Below, piece after piece: positions 18,894-26,796 of a stretch of DNA of 32,247 nt (position 1 is the stretch's first letter; each line of letters opens with the position of its first letter). The DNA lies in contig JACDBB010000139.1 of the NCBI GenBank assembly GCA_013695145.1, forward strand, positions 1-32,247. The letters run 5' to 3'. This DNA comes from Euzebyales bacterium (lineage in GTDB: Bacteria > Actinomycetota > Nitriliruptoria > Euzebyales > Egibacteraceae). The translations under genes were made by a program, and so were the position numbers. A model generated the notes under the pieces. That model ran no database searches and had not been told where the DNA came from. It was given only the letters and a program-made list of their open reading frames with translations.

Positions 18894-18928
18894 TCTATAC
18901 GCCCTGATCTATACGCCCTGATCTATAC
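18888..18928. repeat. Three-copy 14-bp tandem repeat between convergent livM and livF
   Basis: The unit CCCTGATCTATAC occurs three times (18888-18900, 18902-18914, 18916-18928), joined by single G bases, giving a 14-bp period. The first copy contains the livM stop TGA (18891-18893) and the last contains the livF stop (CTA at 18923-18925, TAG on the minus strand). Every copy carries a stop on both strands. There is no hairpin, so it is not an obvious terminator. Confidence 0.9.
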
Positions 18929-19648
18929 CCCGAGATAGGCCGCCTGGGTGATCGGGTGGTCGACGAGCTCAGGGCCCGGCCCCGAGTGCACGGTCCTGCC
19001 CGTGTCGACGACGTAGCCGCGGTCGGCGCGGGAGAGGGCGTGGCGGATGTTCTGCTCGACGAGCAGCACCGCGATCCCTTCGGCGTGGATGGCGTCGATG
19101 ACGTCGAAGACCTGTTGGACGATCTTCGGCGCCAGCGCGAGCGACGGCTCGTCCAGCAGCAGCAGGCGTGGCTGGCTCATCAGCGCTCTGGCGATCGCGA
19201 GCAGCTGCTGCTCGCCGCCGGACATGGTCCCGGCCCGCTGCCCTGCCCGGTCGGCCAGGACGCCGAAACGGTCGAGGACCTCGCTCAGGAGCGTGTCCAG
19301 CCGGTGGCGCGCGCGCTTGTTGAAGGCGCCCATCAGGAGGTTCTCGCGCACCGTCATGGCGGGGAACAGCCGCCGTCCCTCCGCTACGTGGGCGACGCCC
19401 GCGGCGACGATGTGATGAGGGCTCATCCTGGTCACGTCGTCGCCGTCGAGCGTGATCGTCCCCGTGCGGACCCGCTCCAGCCCGGAGATCGCCCGCAGGG
19501 TGGTGGACTTGCCCGCGCCGTTGCCGCCGACGACGGCGACGAGCTCGCCGGCGCCGACCTCCAGGCTCACGTCGGTGACGGCGCGCGCCTCGCCGCGGTC
19601 GACGCCGATGTGGCGCACCGCCAGCAGCGCCGGGGTGACCGCGGTCAC
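18923..19648 (-). CDS. livF: ABC transporter ATP-binding protein LivF
   Basis: A 241-aa ATPase of the branched-chain amino acid family. Walker A is GGNGAGKSTTL, the signature is MSGGEQQLLAIARALM, Walker B is LLLLDEPSLALAP and the H-loop region is LLVEQN. The segment VAEGRRLFPAMTVRENLLMG is a LivF hallmark. It pairs with LivG to energise LivH/LivM. Its GTG overlaps the livG stop as GTGA. It is encoded opposite to the permeases, so the transporter is split over two transcripts. Confidence 0.95.
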   Translation of the reverse strand: MTAVTPALLAVRHIGVDRGEARAVTDVSLEVGAGELVAVVGGNGAGKSTTLRAISGLERVRTGTITLDGDDVTRMSPHHIVAAGVAHVAEGRRLFPAMTVRENLLMGAFNKRARHRLDTLLSEVLDRFGVLADRAGQRAGTMSGGEQQLLAIARALMSQPRLLLLDEPSLALAPKIVQQVFDVIDAIHAEGIAVLLVEQNIRHALSRADRGYVVDTGRTVHSGPGPELVDHPITQAAYLGV

Positions 19649-20367
19649 GACAACGCCAGCTCCTCGCCCAGGTAGGCGTCGATGACGGCGGGGTCGGTGC
19701 GGACCGCCGCGGGCGGCCCGTCGGCGATCTTGCGACCGAAGTTCAGCACGACGACACGGTCGGAGGTGTCCATGACCACGCGCATGACGTGCTCGACGAT
19801 CAGCACGGCAGTGCCCTGCTCGGCGACGCCGCGCACCAGTCCGAGCATCGCCTCGGCGGCGTCACGGTCGAGGCCGGCGACCACCTCGTCGAGCAGCAGC
19901 AGCTTGGGGGACGTGGCCAGCGCCCTGGCCACCTGGAGGCGCTTGCGATCTCCGAGTGGGAGCTCAGCGGCCTCCCACCCGCCCTGGGCTCGCAGGCCGA
20001 CGAGCTCGAGCAGCTCGCTTGTCGGTGGGGGTGGCCCGGCGTCGCGTGCGCGCCCGAACGCGGCGGCGAGCTCGACGTTCTCGGCCACCGACAGCTCACC
20101 GAACACCCGCACGTGCTGGTAGGTCCGAGCCATCCCGGCGCGGCAGATCTGCGCCGGACGTGCGCCGGTGATGTCCTTCCCGTTGAACTGGATGCGACCG
20201 GCGGTCGGCCGCAGCGCCCCGGAGATGCAGTTGAAGACCGTCGTCTTGCCCGCGCCGTTGGGACCGATGATGCTCACAACCTCGCCTGGGGCCACCTCCA
20301 CGTCGACGCCGTCGACGGCCACCAGGCCGCCGAAGCGCATGACGAGCCCCTCGACTCGCAGCAGCAT
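19645..20367 (-). CDS. livG: ABC transporter ATP-binding protein LivG
   Basis: A 240-aa ATPase from ATG at 20367, which has GGAGGG five bases upstream; a GTG at 20382 would add five residues. Walker A is GPNGAGKTT and Walker B LLLLDEVVAGLD. RTYQHVRVFGELSVAENVEL is typical of LivG. The ABC signature is divergent, LPLGDRKRLQVARALA instead of LSGGQ; LPYG-type variants exist in this subfamily, so activity is still likely. In Walker B the glutamate is followed by VVAG where EPLAG or EPAAG is usual. It is the first gene of a two-gene minus-strand unit that diverges from the binding-protein gene. Confidence 0.94.
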   Translation of the reverse strand: MLLRVEGLVMRFGGLVAVDGVDVEVAPGEVVSIIGPNGAGKTTVFNCISGALRPTAGRIQFNGKDITGARPAQICRAGMARTYQHVRVFGELSVAENVELAAAFGRARDAGPPPPTSELLELVGLRAQGGWEAAELPLGDRKRLQVARALATSPKLLLLDEVVAGLDRDAAEAMLGLVRGVAEQGTAVLIVEHVMRVVMDTSDRVVVLNFGRKIADGPPAAVRTDPAVIDAYLGEELALS

Positions 20368-20388
20368 GCCACCCTCCGCCACCGACCC

Positions 20389-20417
20389 TTTACTCGCTCC
20401 AGGACTGCTCGTACGAT
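20389..20417 (+). promoter_or_regulatory. Candidate promoter of the binding-protein gene
   Basis: TTTACT (20389-20394), 17 bases, then TACGAT (20412-20417) matches a housekeeping promoter reasonably well. It lies in the 132-bp region between divergent livG and the binding-protein gene. Read from sequence only. Confidence 0.4.
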
Positions 20418-20426
20418 AGCGCTTTG

Positions 20427-20440
20427 GTTACGACCGCAAC
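20427..20440. promoter_or_regulatory. Imperfect inverted repeat, candidate operator
   Basis: GTTACG-AC-CGCAAC has five of six arm positions paired. It lies just downstream of the TACGAT element, about where transcription would begin. It could serve the PaaX-family regulator, but it does not resemble the palindrome at 15409-15425, so the assignment is weak. Confidence 0.25.
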
Positions 20441-20499
20441 AGTATCGACATACGCCTGGCGTGGCCCTTCCGGGGCGCCGGCCGGTTCGAGGAGGCAGC

Positions 20500-21804
20500 A
20501 TGACGCGTCGCATCCTGACGATCCTGGTGGGGCTCGCACTCCTCGCCGCCGGCTGCGGCGGCGACACCGAAGGAGCGGCCGTCGGTGACGACGGGACCGG
20601 CGCCGGTGCGCAGGACGCGGCGGACGAGGAGCTCTCGGACGAGGACGTGTCGGACACCGACGACGGCACCGAGCCGGCCGGACAGCCCGCGGGCGACCTC
20701 CCCGAAGAGATCGTCGTCGCCGGCTCGATCTCGCAGAGCGGGCCGTTCGCGGGCGCCGTCACCGACTTCGCCGAGCTGGCCGACGCCTACGCGGCGATGG
20801 TGAACGACGAGGGCGGTCTCGATATGTGCGGCCAGCGGGTCCCGCTGCGCTTCAGCTTCTCCGACGACGCCTCGGACCAGGCCCAGGCGCGGCGCCTGTA
20901 CGAGCAGGCGGCCGACTCCGACCCCGCCCTGCTCATCGGCCCGTACTCGAGCCCGCTGTCCTTCGCGTCCGCGCCGGTTGCCGAGAGCGTCGGCGTCCCC
21001 ATGCTGATGGTCGAGGCCAACTCCGACGCCATCTACGCCGAGGGCTTCGAGTGGGTCTTCGGCGTGCTGGACGGCGGCACCAGCTGGTCGGACAACTTCT
21101 TCGCCACGCTCGGCGAGCTGGACGAGGCTCCCGCCAGCATCGGCTTCGTCGTCGAGGAGAACCTGTCCAACCAGGAGATCTTCGAAGGGGCGAAGGCCAA
21201 CGCCGAGGAGGCGGGCATCGAGGTGGTCGTCGAGGAGACCCTCGGCGGTGACACGCAGGACTTCACGCCGACCATCGAGCGGCTGCGGTCGGCGGACCCC
21301 GACGTCGTGTACGTGTCATCCTTCGAGCCGTTCGCGGTGGTGTTCATGCGCCAGGCACTGGAGCAGGGTCTGGACCCGCGGCTGTTCCACGTCGCCAAGT
21401 ACGGCGCGACCTTCGTCGACAGCCTCGGCGAGGAAGCGGAGGGCGTCAGCGGCGAGCACTACTGGCTGCCCGGCGTCGCCGGCGAGGGCACGGAGGAGTT
21501 CGAGCGGCTGCTCGACGAGACCGGCCTGTCCGTCGGCGAGTACCCGTGGACGGCGATCCGGATGCCGGCCTTCCAGGTCATCCGCAACCTGTTCGAGACG
21601 GCGTGCAGCGCGGAGCCGGAGGTGCTGCGCGACACGCTGCGTGACCTGTCCACCGCCACCATCGCCGGCGAGGTGTCGTTCGAGGACAACGGCTCCGGCA
21701 CGATGAACCCGTTCCCGTCGCAGATCCAGGGCGGCGAGTTCGTCGTCGTCGGCCCGCCGGACGCCGACGCGGAGGTTGCACCCTTCGCCTATCCCAACGA
21801 CTGA
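20500..21804 (+). CDS. ABC transporter substrate-binding lipoprotein (Liv family)
   Basis: A 434-aa secreted lipoprotein. The signal peptide (MTRRILTILVGLALLAAGC) ends in a lipobox with Cys19 as the anchored residue. An acidic linker (about 22-67) leads into a type I periplasmic-binding fold: EEIVVAGSISQSGPFAG, then AMVNDEGGLDMCGQRVPLRF, LLIGPYSSPLSFASAPV and DVVYVSSFEPFAVVFMRQAL. This is the receptor for LivHMGF. The ligand is not readable from sequence; the adjacent ligase suggests an organic acid. ATG at 20500 is preceded by GAGGAGG. The paaX-type gene follows 38 bases after the stop. Confidence 0.93.
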   Translation: MTRRILTILVGLALLAAGCGGDTEGAAVGDDGTGAGAQDAADEELSDEDVSDTDDGTEPAGQPAGDLPEEIVVAGSISQSGPFAGAVTDFAELADAYAAMVNDEGGLDMCGQRVPLRFSFSDDASDQAQARRLYEQAADSDPALLIGPYSSPLSFASAPVAESVGVPMLMVEANSDAIYAEGFEWVFGVLDGGTSWSDNFFATLGELDEAPASIGFVVEENLSNQEIFEGAKANAEEAGIEVVVEETLGGDTQDFTPTIERLRSADPDVVYVSSFEPFAVVFMRQALEQGLDPRLFHVAKYGATFVDSLGEEAEGVSGEHYWLPGVAGEGTEEFERLLDETGLSVGEYPWTAIRMPAFQVIRNLFETACSAEPEVLRDTLRDLSTATIAGEVSFEDNGSGTMNPFPSQIQGGEFVVVGPPDADAEVAPFAYPND

Positions 21805-21820
21805 CGACTCACGACTGACG
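21797..21820 (+). repeat. Two-copy 14-bp-period repeat over a stop codon
   Basis: ACGACTGACG occurs at 21797-21806 and 21811-21820, a 14-bp period. The first copy contains the TGA (21802-21804) of the binding-protein gene. It lies between that gene and the PaaX-family gene, so it could also be a regulator site. Its layout resembles the repeat at the livM stop. Confidence 0.75.
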
Positions 21821-21842
21821 GGGTGAGCGTGACGAGGCGGCC

Positions 21843-22661
21843 ATGCCTGTTCCCCGATCGAAGTCCCTGATCCTCGACATCTACGGCGGGTTCGTGCGCC
21901 ATCTCGGCGGATGGATCGCCATCGCCCACCTGATCCGCCTGATGGGCGACCTTGGAGTGGACGAGCAGGCCGTGCGCTCGTCGGTCTCGCGGATGAGTCG
22001 CAATGGCATGCTCGTGCGACGCGAGCGCGGGAGCCAGGTCGGCTACGAGGTGAGCGACGCCGCGGCCACGATCCTGGACGAGGGGGACCTGCGGATCTTC
22101 GCCGGCGGCATGCCGGCGCGGCTGGAGGACGGCTGGGTGGTGGCGACCTTCAGCGTGCCGGAGGCCGACCGGGACCAGCGCCACCAGCTGCGGTCGCGGC
22201 TGGCGTGGCTGGGGTTCGGCAACCTCGGTGCCGGTGTCTGGCTTGCGCCCCGTCGGGCCCTGTCACGGATCCGCGAGGCCGTCGAGGAGCTGGGGCTGTC
22301 GGCGTACGTCGACCTGTTCGAGGCGCACTACCGGGGATTCGACGAGGTGGCTCGACTGGCCGAGCGCTGCTGGGACCTCGAGGGCCTCAACCAGCGGTAC
22401 GCGCAGTTCATCCAGGGCGCGCTTCCGGTGGTCGGTCGCTGGCGGGACCAGACGAGCGGCGACGACCGCGCCGCGTTCGTCGACTACACGACGATCCTGC
22501 ATCACTGGCGCAAGCTGCCCTACCTCGATCCCGGCCTGCCGCAGGAGCTGTTGCCTGCCCGCTGGCAGGGCGGGACCGCCGCGGGCCTGTTCAGCGAGGT
22601 GCTCGAGCGTCTCGAGAAGCCCGCGCGCCGGTACGTGGAGGGTGTCGTGACGCGTCGCTGA
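21843..22661 (+). CDS. PaaX-family transcriptional repressor
   Basis: A 272-aa regulator. The N-terminal winged helix reads KSLILDIYGGFVRHLGGW, then VDEQAVRSSVSRMSRNGMLV and RRERGSQVGYEVSD, the PaaX hallmark. The middle and C-terminal domains (WLGFGNLGAGVWLAPRRA; LPYLDPGLPQELLPARWQG) also match. In E. coli PaaX represses phenylacetate genes and is released by phenylacetyl-CoA, so an acyl-CoA made by the nearby ligase is the probable inducer. ATG at 21843 has only a weak GAGG upstream. It may be co-transcribed with the binding-protein gene. Confidence 0.92.
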   Translation: MPVPRSKSLILDIYGGFVRHLGGWIAIAHLIRLMGDLGVDEQAVRSSVSRMSRNGMLVRRERGSQVGYEVSDAAATILDEGDLRIFAGGMPARLEDGWVVATFSVPEADRDQRHQLRSRLAWLGFGNLGAGVWLAPRRALSRIREAVEELGLSAYVDLFEAHYRGFDEVARLAERCWDLEGLNQRYAQFIQGALPVVGRWRDQTSGDDRAAFVDYTTILHHWRKLPYLDPGLPQELLPARWQGGTAAGLFSEVLERLEKPARRYVEGVVTRR

Positions 22662-22780
22662 CCTCGCGTGTCCCGAGCTTGGTCAGCACGGCCTCGCTGA
22701 TGTCGCGACCGCGCCCCGTAGGGCAGTCCATCGACAGCTCGGCCGCCTGAGCACGGCCAGTGGTCGTGGTCACCGATGAC

Positions 22781-22809
22781 AGAATCCTGGTGTGTACGAT
22801 AGAGTCCTG
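22781..22809 (+). promoter_or_regulatory. Direct repeats flanking a -10-like element upstream of modA
   Basis: AGAATCCTG (22781-22789) and AGAGTCCTG (22801-22809) are spaced by 20 bp, about two helical turns, and flank TACGAT at 22795-22800. This suggests a regulator-binding pair over the modA promoter. The rest of the 223-bp gap 22662-22884 shows nothing else convincing. Confidence 0.35.
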
Positions 22810-22884
22810 TCGTCCTGCGGGACCGCCGCCCCCGATGAGGCGCTCACCGGTCACGATCCCGTTCCGCCGAATCGAGTCTTCCTG

Positions 22885-23739
22885 ATGAGGACACGTCTAG
22901 CCGTGCCCTTGCTGCTGCTCGCGCTGCTCGCCGGAGCGTGTTCGATCGAGGACGGCGGGCCACCTGCGGCTGAGCCGCCGGTGGCGGAACGTCCCGATGA
23001 GCAGACGCCAGGGGCGGCCACCGAGGCTTCCCCCGGGTCTGACGCGGTTGGTGACGGCTTGGTGGAGGGTGAGATCGTGGTGCAGGCGGCGGCGTCGCTG
23101 ACCGACGCGTTCGCGGATGTCGCCGAGGCCTTCTCGGCGGACCACCCCGACGCCACCGTCGTGTACAACTTCGCGGGCAGCCAGGCGCTGGCCACGCAGA
23201 TCGTCGAGGGTGCGCCGGCGGACGTATTCGCGAGCGCCAACTTCACCCAGATGGACGTGGTGGCCGAGAATGGCCTCGTCGTCGATGAGCCCGAGGTGTT
23301 CGTCAACAACCAGCTGGCGGTCGCGGTCGAGGCTGGCAATCCGTTCGGCATCTCGTCGCTGGCGGACCTGGCGGACCCCGAGCTGGTGCTGGTGCTCGCG
23401 GCGCCGGACGTACCTGCCGGCAGCTTCGCCGCCGAGGCGTTGGAGGGCGCCGGGGTGGAGGTCACGCCGGCGTCGCTCGAGGTCGACGTCCGGTCGGTGC
23501 TCAGCAAGGTGGAGCTGGGCGAGGCGGATGCCGGCATCGTCTACACCTCCGACCTGGTCACCGCCAGCGACGCCGTCGAGGGCGTCGTGATCCCCGAGGC
23601 CGAGAACGTGGTGGCCGCCTACCCCATCGCAGCCCTGGACGAGGGCCCCAACCCGGAGGGTGCGGCGGCGTTCATCGACTTCGTCCTGTCTGCCGAGGGT
23701 CAGGCGATCCTCGGGGAGTGCGGCTTCGTGGGTGTCTGA
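22885..23739 (+). CDS. modA: Molybdate ABC transporter substrate-binding lipoprotein ModA
   Basis: A 284-aa lipoprotein starting at ATG 22885: signal peptide with lipobox LLAGAC (Cys19), then a Pro/Glu-rich linker (22-62). The binding domain has classic ModA motifs: VQAAASLTDAFADVAEAF, VVYNFAGSQALATQI and ADVFASAN, and later SKVELGEADAGIVYTSD. These bind molybdate or tungstate at the cell surface. The frame extends upstream to 22792 but that part looks non-coding. There is no strong ribosome binding site. modB overlaps its last codons. Confidence 0.93.
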   Translation: MRTRLAVPLLLLALLAGACSIEDGGPPAAEPPVAERPDEQTPGAATEASPGSDAVGDGLVEGEIVVQAAASLTDAFADVAEAFSADHPDATVVYNFAGSQALATQIVEGAPADVFASANFTQMDVVAENGLVVDEPEVFVNNQLAVAVEAGNPFGISSLADLADPELVLVLAAPDVPAGSFAAEALEGAGVEVTPASLEVDVRSVLSKVELGEADAGIVYTSDLVTASDAVEGVVIPEAENVVAAYPIAALDEGPNPEGAAAFIDFVLSAEGQAILGECGFVGV

Positions 23740-24634
23740 CCGCCGGACTTCCGACCAGCGCATGCCCGACACCGCACCCGCGGCGGCCGGCATCACCTCC
23801 GCTGACCCGGGCCCGCCGCGGCCGGCGCAGGGCGGCGTGGCGTCGTCGCGTCCCCGTCTCCCCAGCGCCCATGTGGTGCTGACGTGCCTGGCGGTGCTCG
23901 CCCTCGCGTTGTTCCTCGTGCCCCTCGTCGGGCTGGTGGCCCGCACCCCGCTGACGCGGATCCCGGAGCTGATCGTCAGCCCCGCCGTCGTGCAGGCCAC
24001 ACGCCTGTCCGTGGTCACCTCGCTGGCGGCCCTGGCGATCTCGACGGTGCTGGGGGTGCCTTTGGCCTGGTTCTTCGCACGGCGTGACGTCCCCTTTGCC
24101 AACCTGCTGCGCGCGATCGCGGTGCTGCCGATGGTGCTCCCCCCGGTGGTCGGCGGGGTGGCGCTGCTGCTGGCCTTCGGCCGCCGCGGCCTGCTGGGCG
24201 GGCCGCTGGAGCAGGTGACCGGAGTCCGCCTGCCGTTCACCACGGCCGGGGCGGTGATGGCCGCGACGTTCGTGGCGATGCCGTTCCTCGTCGTGACGGT
24301 CGAGGCGGGGCTGCGGCAGGCCGACCAGCGCCTGGAGGACGCCGCCTCCACCCTGGGCGCCAGCCGCTGGACGATCTACCGTCGCATCACGCTGCCGCAG
24401 ATCGCGCCGTCGCTGGGGGCGGGGATGGCGCTGTGCTGGGCGCGGGCGCTGGGCGAGTTCGGAGCGACCATCACGTTCGCCGGCAACTTCCCCGGGCGGA
24501 CCCAGACGATGCCGCTGGCGGTGTACCTGCTGCTCGAATCCGACGCGCAGGCCGCCTACGTCCTCAGCCTGCTGCTGCTGGCGATCTCCGTGGCGGTGCT
24601 GGTGCTGCTGCGTGGCCGGTACCTGTCCCCGTGA
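23732..24634 (+). CDS. modB: Molybdate ABC transporter permease ModB
   Basis: A permease of up to 300 aa. After a Pro/Ala-rich N-terminal tail (about 1-45) come five or six membrane segments. ModB motifs include GVPLAWFFARRDVPFANLLR, VLPMVLPPVVGGVALLLAFG and the coupling loop EDAASTLGASRWTIYRRITL, followed by ARALGEFGATITFAGN. GTG 23732 overlaps the modA stop; ATG 23762 is an alternative that gives 290 aa and removes part of the odd tail. It conducts molybdate with ModC as ATPase. Confidence 0.93.
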   Translation: MSDRRTSDQRMPDTAPAAAGITSADPGPPRPAQGGVASSRPRLPSAHVVLTCLAVLALALFLVPLVGLVARTPLTRIPELIVSPAVVQATRLSVVTSLAALAISTVLGVPLAWFFARRDVPFANLLRAIAVLPMVLPPVVGGVALLLAFGRRGLLGGPLEQVTGVRLPFTTAGAVMAATFVAMPFLVVTVEAGLRQADQRLEDAASTLGASRWTIYRRITLPQIAPSLGAGMALCWARALGEFGATITFAGNFPGRTQTMPLAVYLLLESDAQAAYVLSLLLLAISVAVLVLLRGRYLSP

Positions 24635-24644
24635 GCGCCGAGCC

Positions 24645-25706
24645 GTGACCGACGGTCTTGGTGTGGACGTCACGATGCGTCGGGGGACGCTGGACCTCCG
24701 GGTCGAGCTGGACGTCGCGGCCGGTGAGATCGTCGCGGTCGTGGGACCGAACGGGGCGGGCAAGTCGACCCTCCTGCAGGCGGTCGCGGGGCTTCTGCCC
24801 GTGGCCGCGGGCCGCATCGACCTGGCCGGACGGACGCTGGAGGACACAACGACGGGCCTGCGGCTCGCGGCCGAGGAACGCGATGTCGGCGTGGTCTTCC
24901 AGGACTACCTGCTCTTCGATCACCTCAGCGTGCGCGAGAACGTCGCCTTCGGGCAGCGCAGCACCGGCACGCCCCGCCGGACCGCACGGGCCATCGCCGA
25001 CACCTGGCTGGCCCGCGTCGGCCTGGCCGAGCACGCGGCCACTCGCCCGGATCGGTTGTCCGGCGGGCAGCGACAGCGCGTCGCGCTCGTCCGTGCGCTG
25101 GCGGCCGATCCGGCGTGCCTGCTCCTCGACGAGCCGCTGGCAGCCCTTGACGTCGACACCCGTTCGACGGTCAGACGTGAGCTGCGAGACCACCTGGCCG
25201 ACTTCGCCGGGCCGGTGCTGGTGGTGACCCACGAACCGCTGGAGGCGCTGGCCCTGGCCGACCGCCTGGTCGTCGTGGAGGACGGGCAGGTCACCCAGGT
25301 CGGGGACGCCGCTACCGTCGCCCGACATCCGCGGTCGGACTGGATCGCCCGCCTCGTCGGCGTCAACCTGCTGACCGGGACCGCATCGGGTGGCGCGGTG
25401 GCCCTGGACGGGGGCGGCGCCGTGCGCGTCCCCGACACCGACCAGCACGGCGAGGTGTTCGTCGCCGTCCATCCGCGCAGCGTGTCCCTGCACCGCGACG
25501 AGCCGACCGGATCCCCCCGCAACGTCTGGAAGGCCGCGATCGAGGATGTCGAGGTCGATCAGGATCGCGTCCGCGTCGCCGTGGGCGGCGCCCCGTCGCT
25601 CGTCGCCGAGGTCACCGCGGCGGCCCTGGCCGACCTGGACCTCGCCGCGGGGGGCGATGTGTGGATCTCGTTCAAGGCGGCTGACGTGACCGTCTACCCG
25701 CGGTAG
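24645..25706 (+). CDS. modC: Molybdate ABC transporter ATP-binding protein ModC
   Basis: A 353-aa ATPase. Walker A is GPNGAGKSTLL (from residue 34), the Q-loop is VVFQDYLLF, the signature LSGGQ is at 138-142 and Walker B is CLLLDEPLAALD. The C-terminal 110 residues, from about LVGVNLLTG, form the regulatory TOBE/MOP-type domain that senses molybdate in ModC proteins. The start is GTG at 24645, ten bases after modB ends, with a weak ribosome binding site. The order modA-modB-modC is the usual one. Confidence 0.92.
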   Translation: MTDGLGVDVTMRRGTLDLRVELDVAAGEIVAVVGPNGAGKSTLLQAVAGLLPVAAGRIDLAGRTLEDTTTGLRLAAEERDVGVVFQDYLLFDHLSVRENVAFGQRSTGTPRRTARAIADTWLARVGLAEHAATRPDRLSGGQRQRVALVRALAADPACLLLDEPLAALDVDTRSTVRRELRDHLADFAGPVLVVTHEPLEALALADRLVVVEDGQVTQVGDAATVARHPRSDWIARLVGVNLLTGTASGGAVALDGGGAVRVPDTDQHGEVFVAVHPRSVSLHRDEPTGSPRNVWKAAIEDVEVDQDRVRVAVGGAPSLVAEVTAAALADLDLAAGGDVWISFKAADVTVYPR

Positions 25707-25735
25707 CCCGATGCGCGACGCCGAGGACGCAGATG

Positions 25736-25749
25736 CGATCATGTGATCG
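25736..25749. promoter_or_regulatory. Inverted repeat upstream of the regulator gene, candidate operator
   Basis: CGATCA-TG-TGATCG is a 6-bp inverted repeat ending one base before the AGGAGG of the regulator gene. A site here would suit autorepression by the helix-turn-helix protein that follows. Confidence 0.35.
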
Positions 25750-25760
25750 AGGAGGCCAGC

Positions 25761-26759
25761 ATGTTCGGTGATCGGGTCGCCCACGCGCGGGAGCGGTTGG
25801 GATTGACCCAGGCCCGCCTGGCCGAGCTGTCCGGGGTGAGCCGCCAGATGGTGTCGGCGGTGGAGGCCAACCGTCACCTCCCACGCGTGGATGCCGGGCA
25901 GGCGATGGCCGCGGCGTTGGGAATGTCGGTTGCCGAGCTGCTCGACGACGGCTCCGCAGGGGTGGTCGGGGTGCTGGGACAGCCCCTCGCGGACGGATGC
26001 CGGATGCGCCTCAGCCGGGTGGGCGATCAGCTGGTCGCCTGGCCCGTCAGCGTGACCGAGGAGGGGTGGGTGCCTGCCGACGGGATCATGGACGGCGGGC
26101 AGGTGCACGCCCGCGGCCGGCCCTCCGGCGCGGTCGTGGTGGGCTGCGACCCGGCGATCGGGCTGCTGTCCCGCACCGGGGAGCGCGGTCCGGGGATCGT
26201 CGCGGTGCCGGGGTCGTCGGCGGCAGGCATCGAGTCGCTGGAGAGCGGACGCACCCACGGGGCGATCGTGCACGGACCGCCAGGGGCGCTGCCGCAGCCG
26301 GCGATCGCGATCAGGCGGGTCCACCTGGCCCGCTGGCAGGTGGGGCTCGGTGGTCCCGCTGAGCTCGGTCGGCAAGCGTTCGAGGAGGTGTTGGACGGCC
26401 GTCGTCCGGCGATCCAGCGTGACGAGGGCGCAGGGTCGCAGCAGGCGCTGCTGCGCGCCGTCGCCTCGCGCGGTGCGACGGTGGCAGGGGGACCTCTCGC
26501 CGCGGGTCACGTGGCGGCTGCTCGGCGGGCGGCCCAGGACGGCGCCGTCGCCGTGACCATCGAACCGGTCGCCCACGCGATGGGGCTGGCCTTCCATCCA
26601 CTGGAGGTGCATGTCGCCCAGTTGTGGCTGCGCGCTGCCGACGCTGCCGACGGCGACGCCGGGAGGCTGGTCGAGGCGATCACCAGCCCAGCGATGCAAC
26701 GGCAGCTGCGGATGATCGCCGGGTACGACCTCACCGACGCTGGATCGCTGGTGACGTGA
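25761..26759 (+). CDS. One-component regulator: XRE-type HTH plus periplasmic-binding-like domain
   Basis: A 332-aa protein. Residues 1-65 are a helix-turn-helix: RVAHARERLGLTQARLAELS, then GVSRQMVSAVEANRHLPRVD. From about 75 onward comes a substrate-binding-protein-like domain (VVVGCDPAIGLLSRTGERGP, IESLESGRTHGAIVHGP, QRQLRMIAGYDL), without signal peptide, so the protein is cytoplasmic. Such fusions are found near molybdate transporters and probably sense molybdate or a cofactor in place of ModE; this is inference from context. ATG at 25761 follows AGGAGG. The gene lies 54 bases after modC. Confidence 0.86.
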   Translation: MFGDRVAHARERLGLTQARLAELSGVSRQMVSAVEANRHLPRVDAGQAMAAALGMSVAELLDDGSAGVVGVLGQPLADGCRMRLSRVGDQLVAWPVSVTEEGWVPADGIMDGGQVHARGRPSGAVVVGCDPAIGLLSRTGERGPGIVAVPGSSAAGIESLESGRTHGAIVHGPPGALPQPAIAIRRVHLARWQVGLGGPAELGRQAFEEVLDGRRPAIQRDEGAGSQQALLRAVASRGATVAGGPLAAGHVAAARRAAQDGAVAVTIEPVAHAMGLAFHPLEVHVAQLWLRAADAADGDAGRLVEAITSPAMQRQLRMIAGYDLTDAGSLVT

Positions 26760-26796
26760 CCGCCGCCGCTGCGCCACGGCCAAACCGAAACGCGCC

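Noticed and set aside
22591-22854. 87-codon minus-strand frame reaching into the paaX-modA gap
   Set aside because: It overlaps the end of the PaaX-family gene, has no ribosome binding site or recognisable domain, and its C-terminal part is Arg/Pro-rich shadow sequence.
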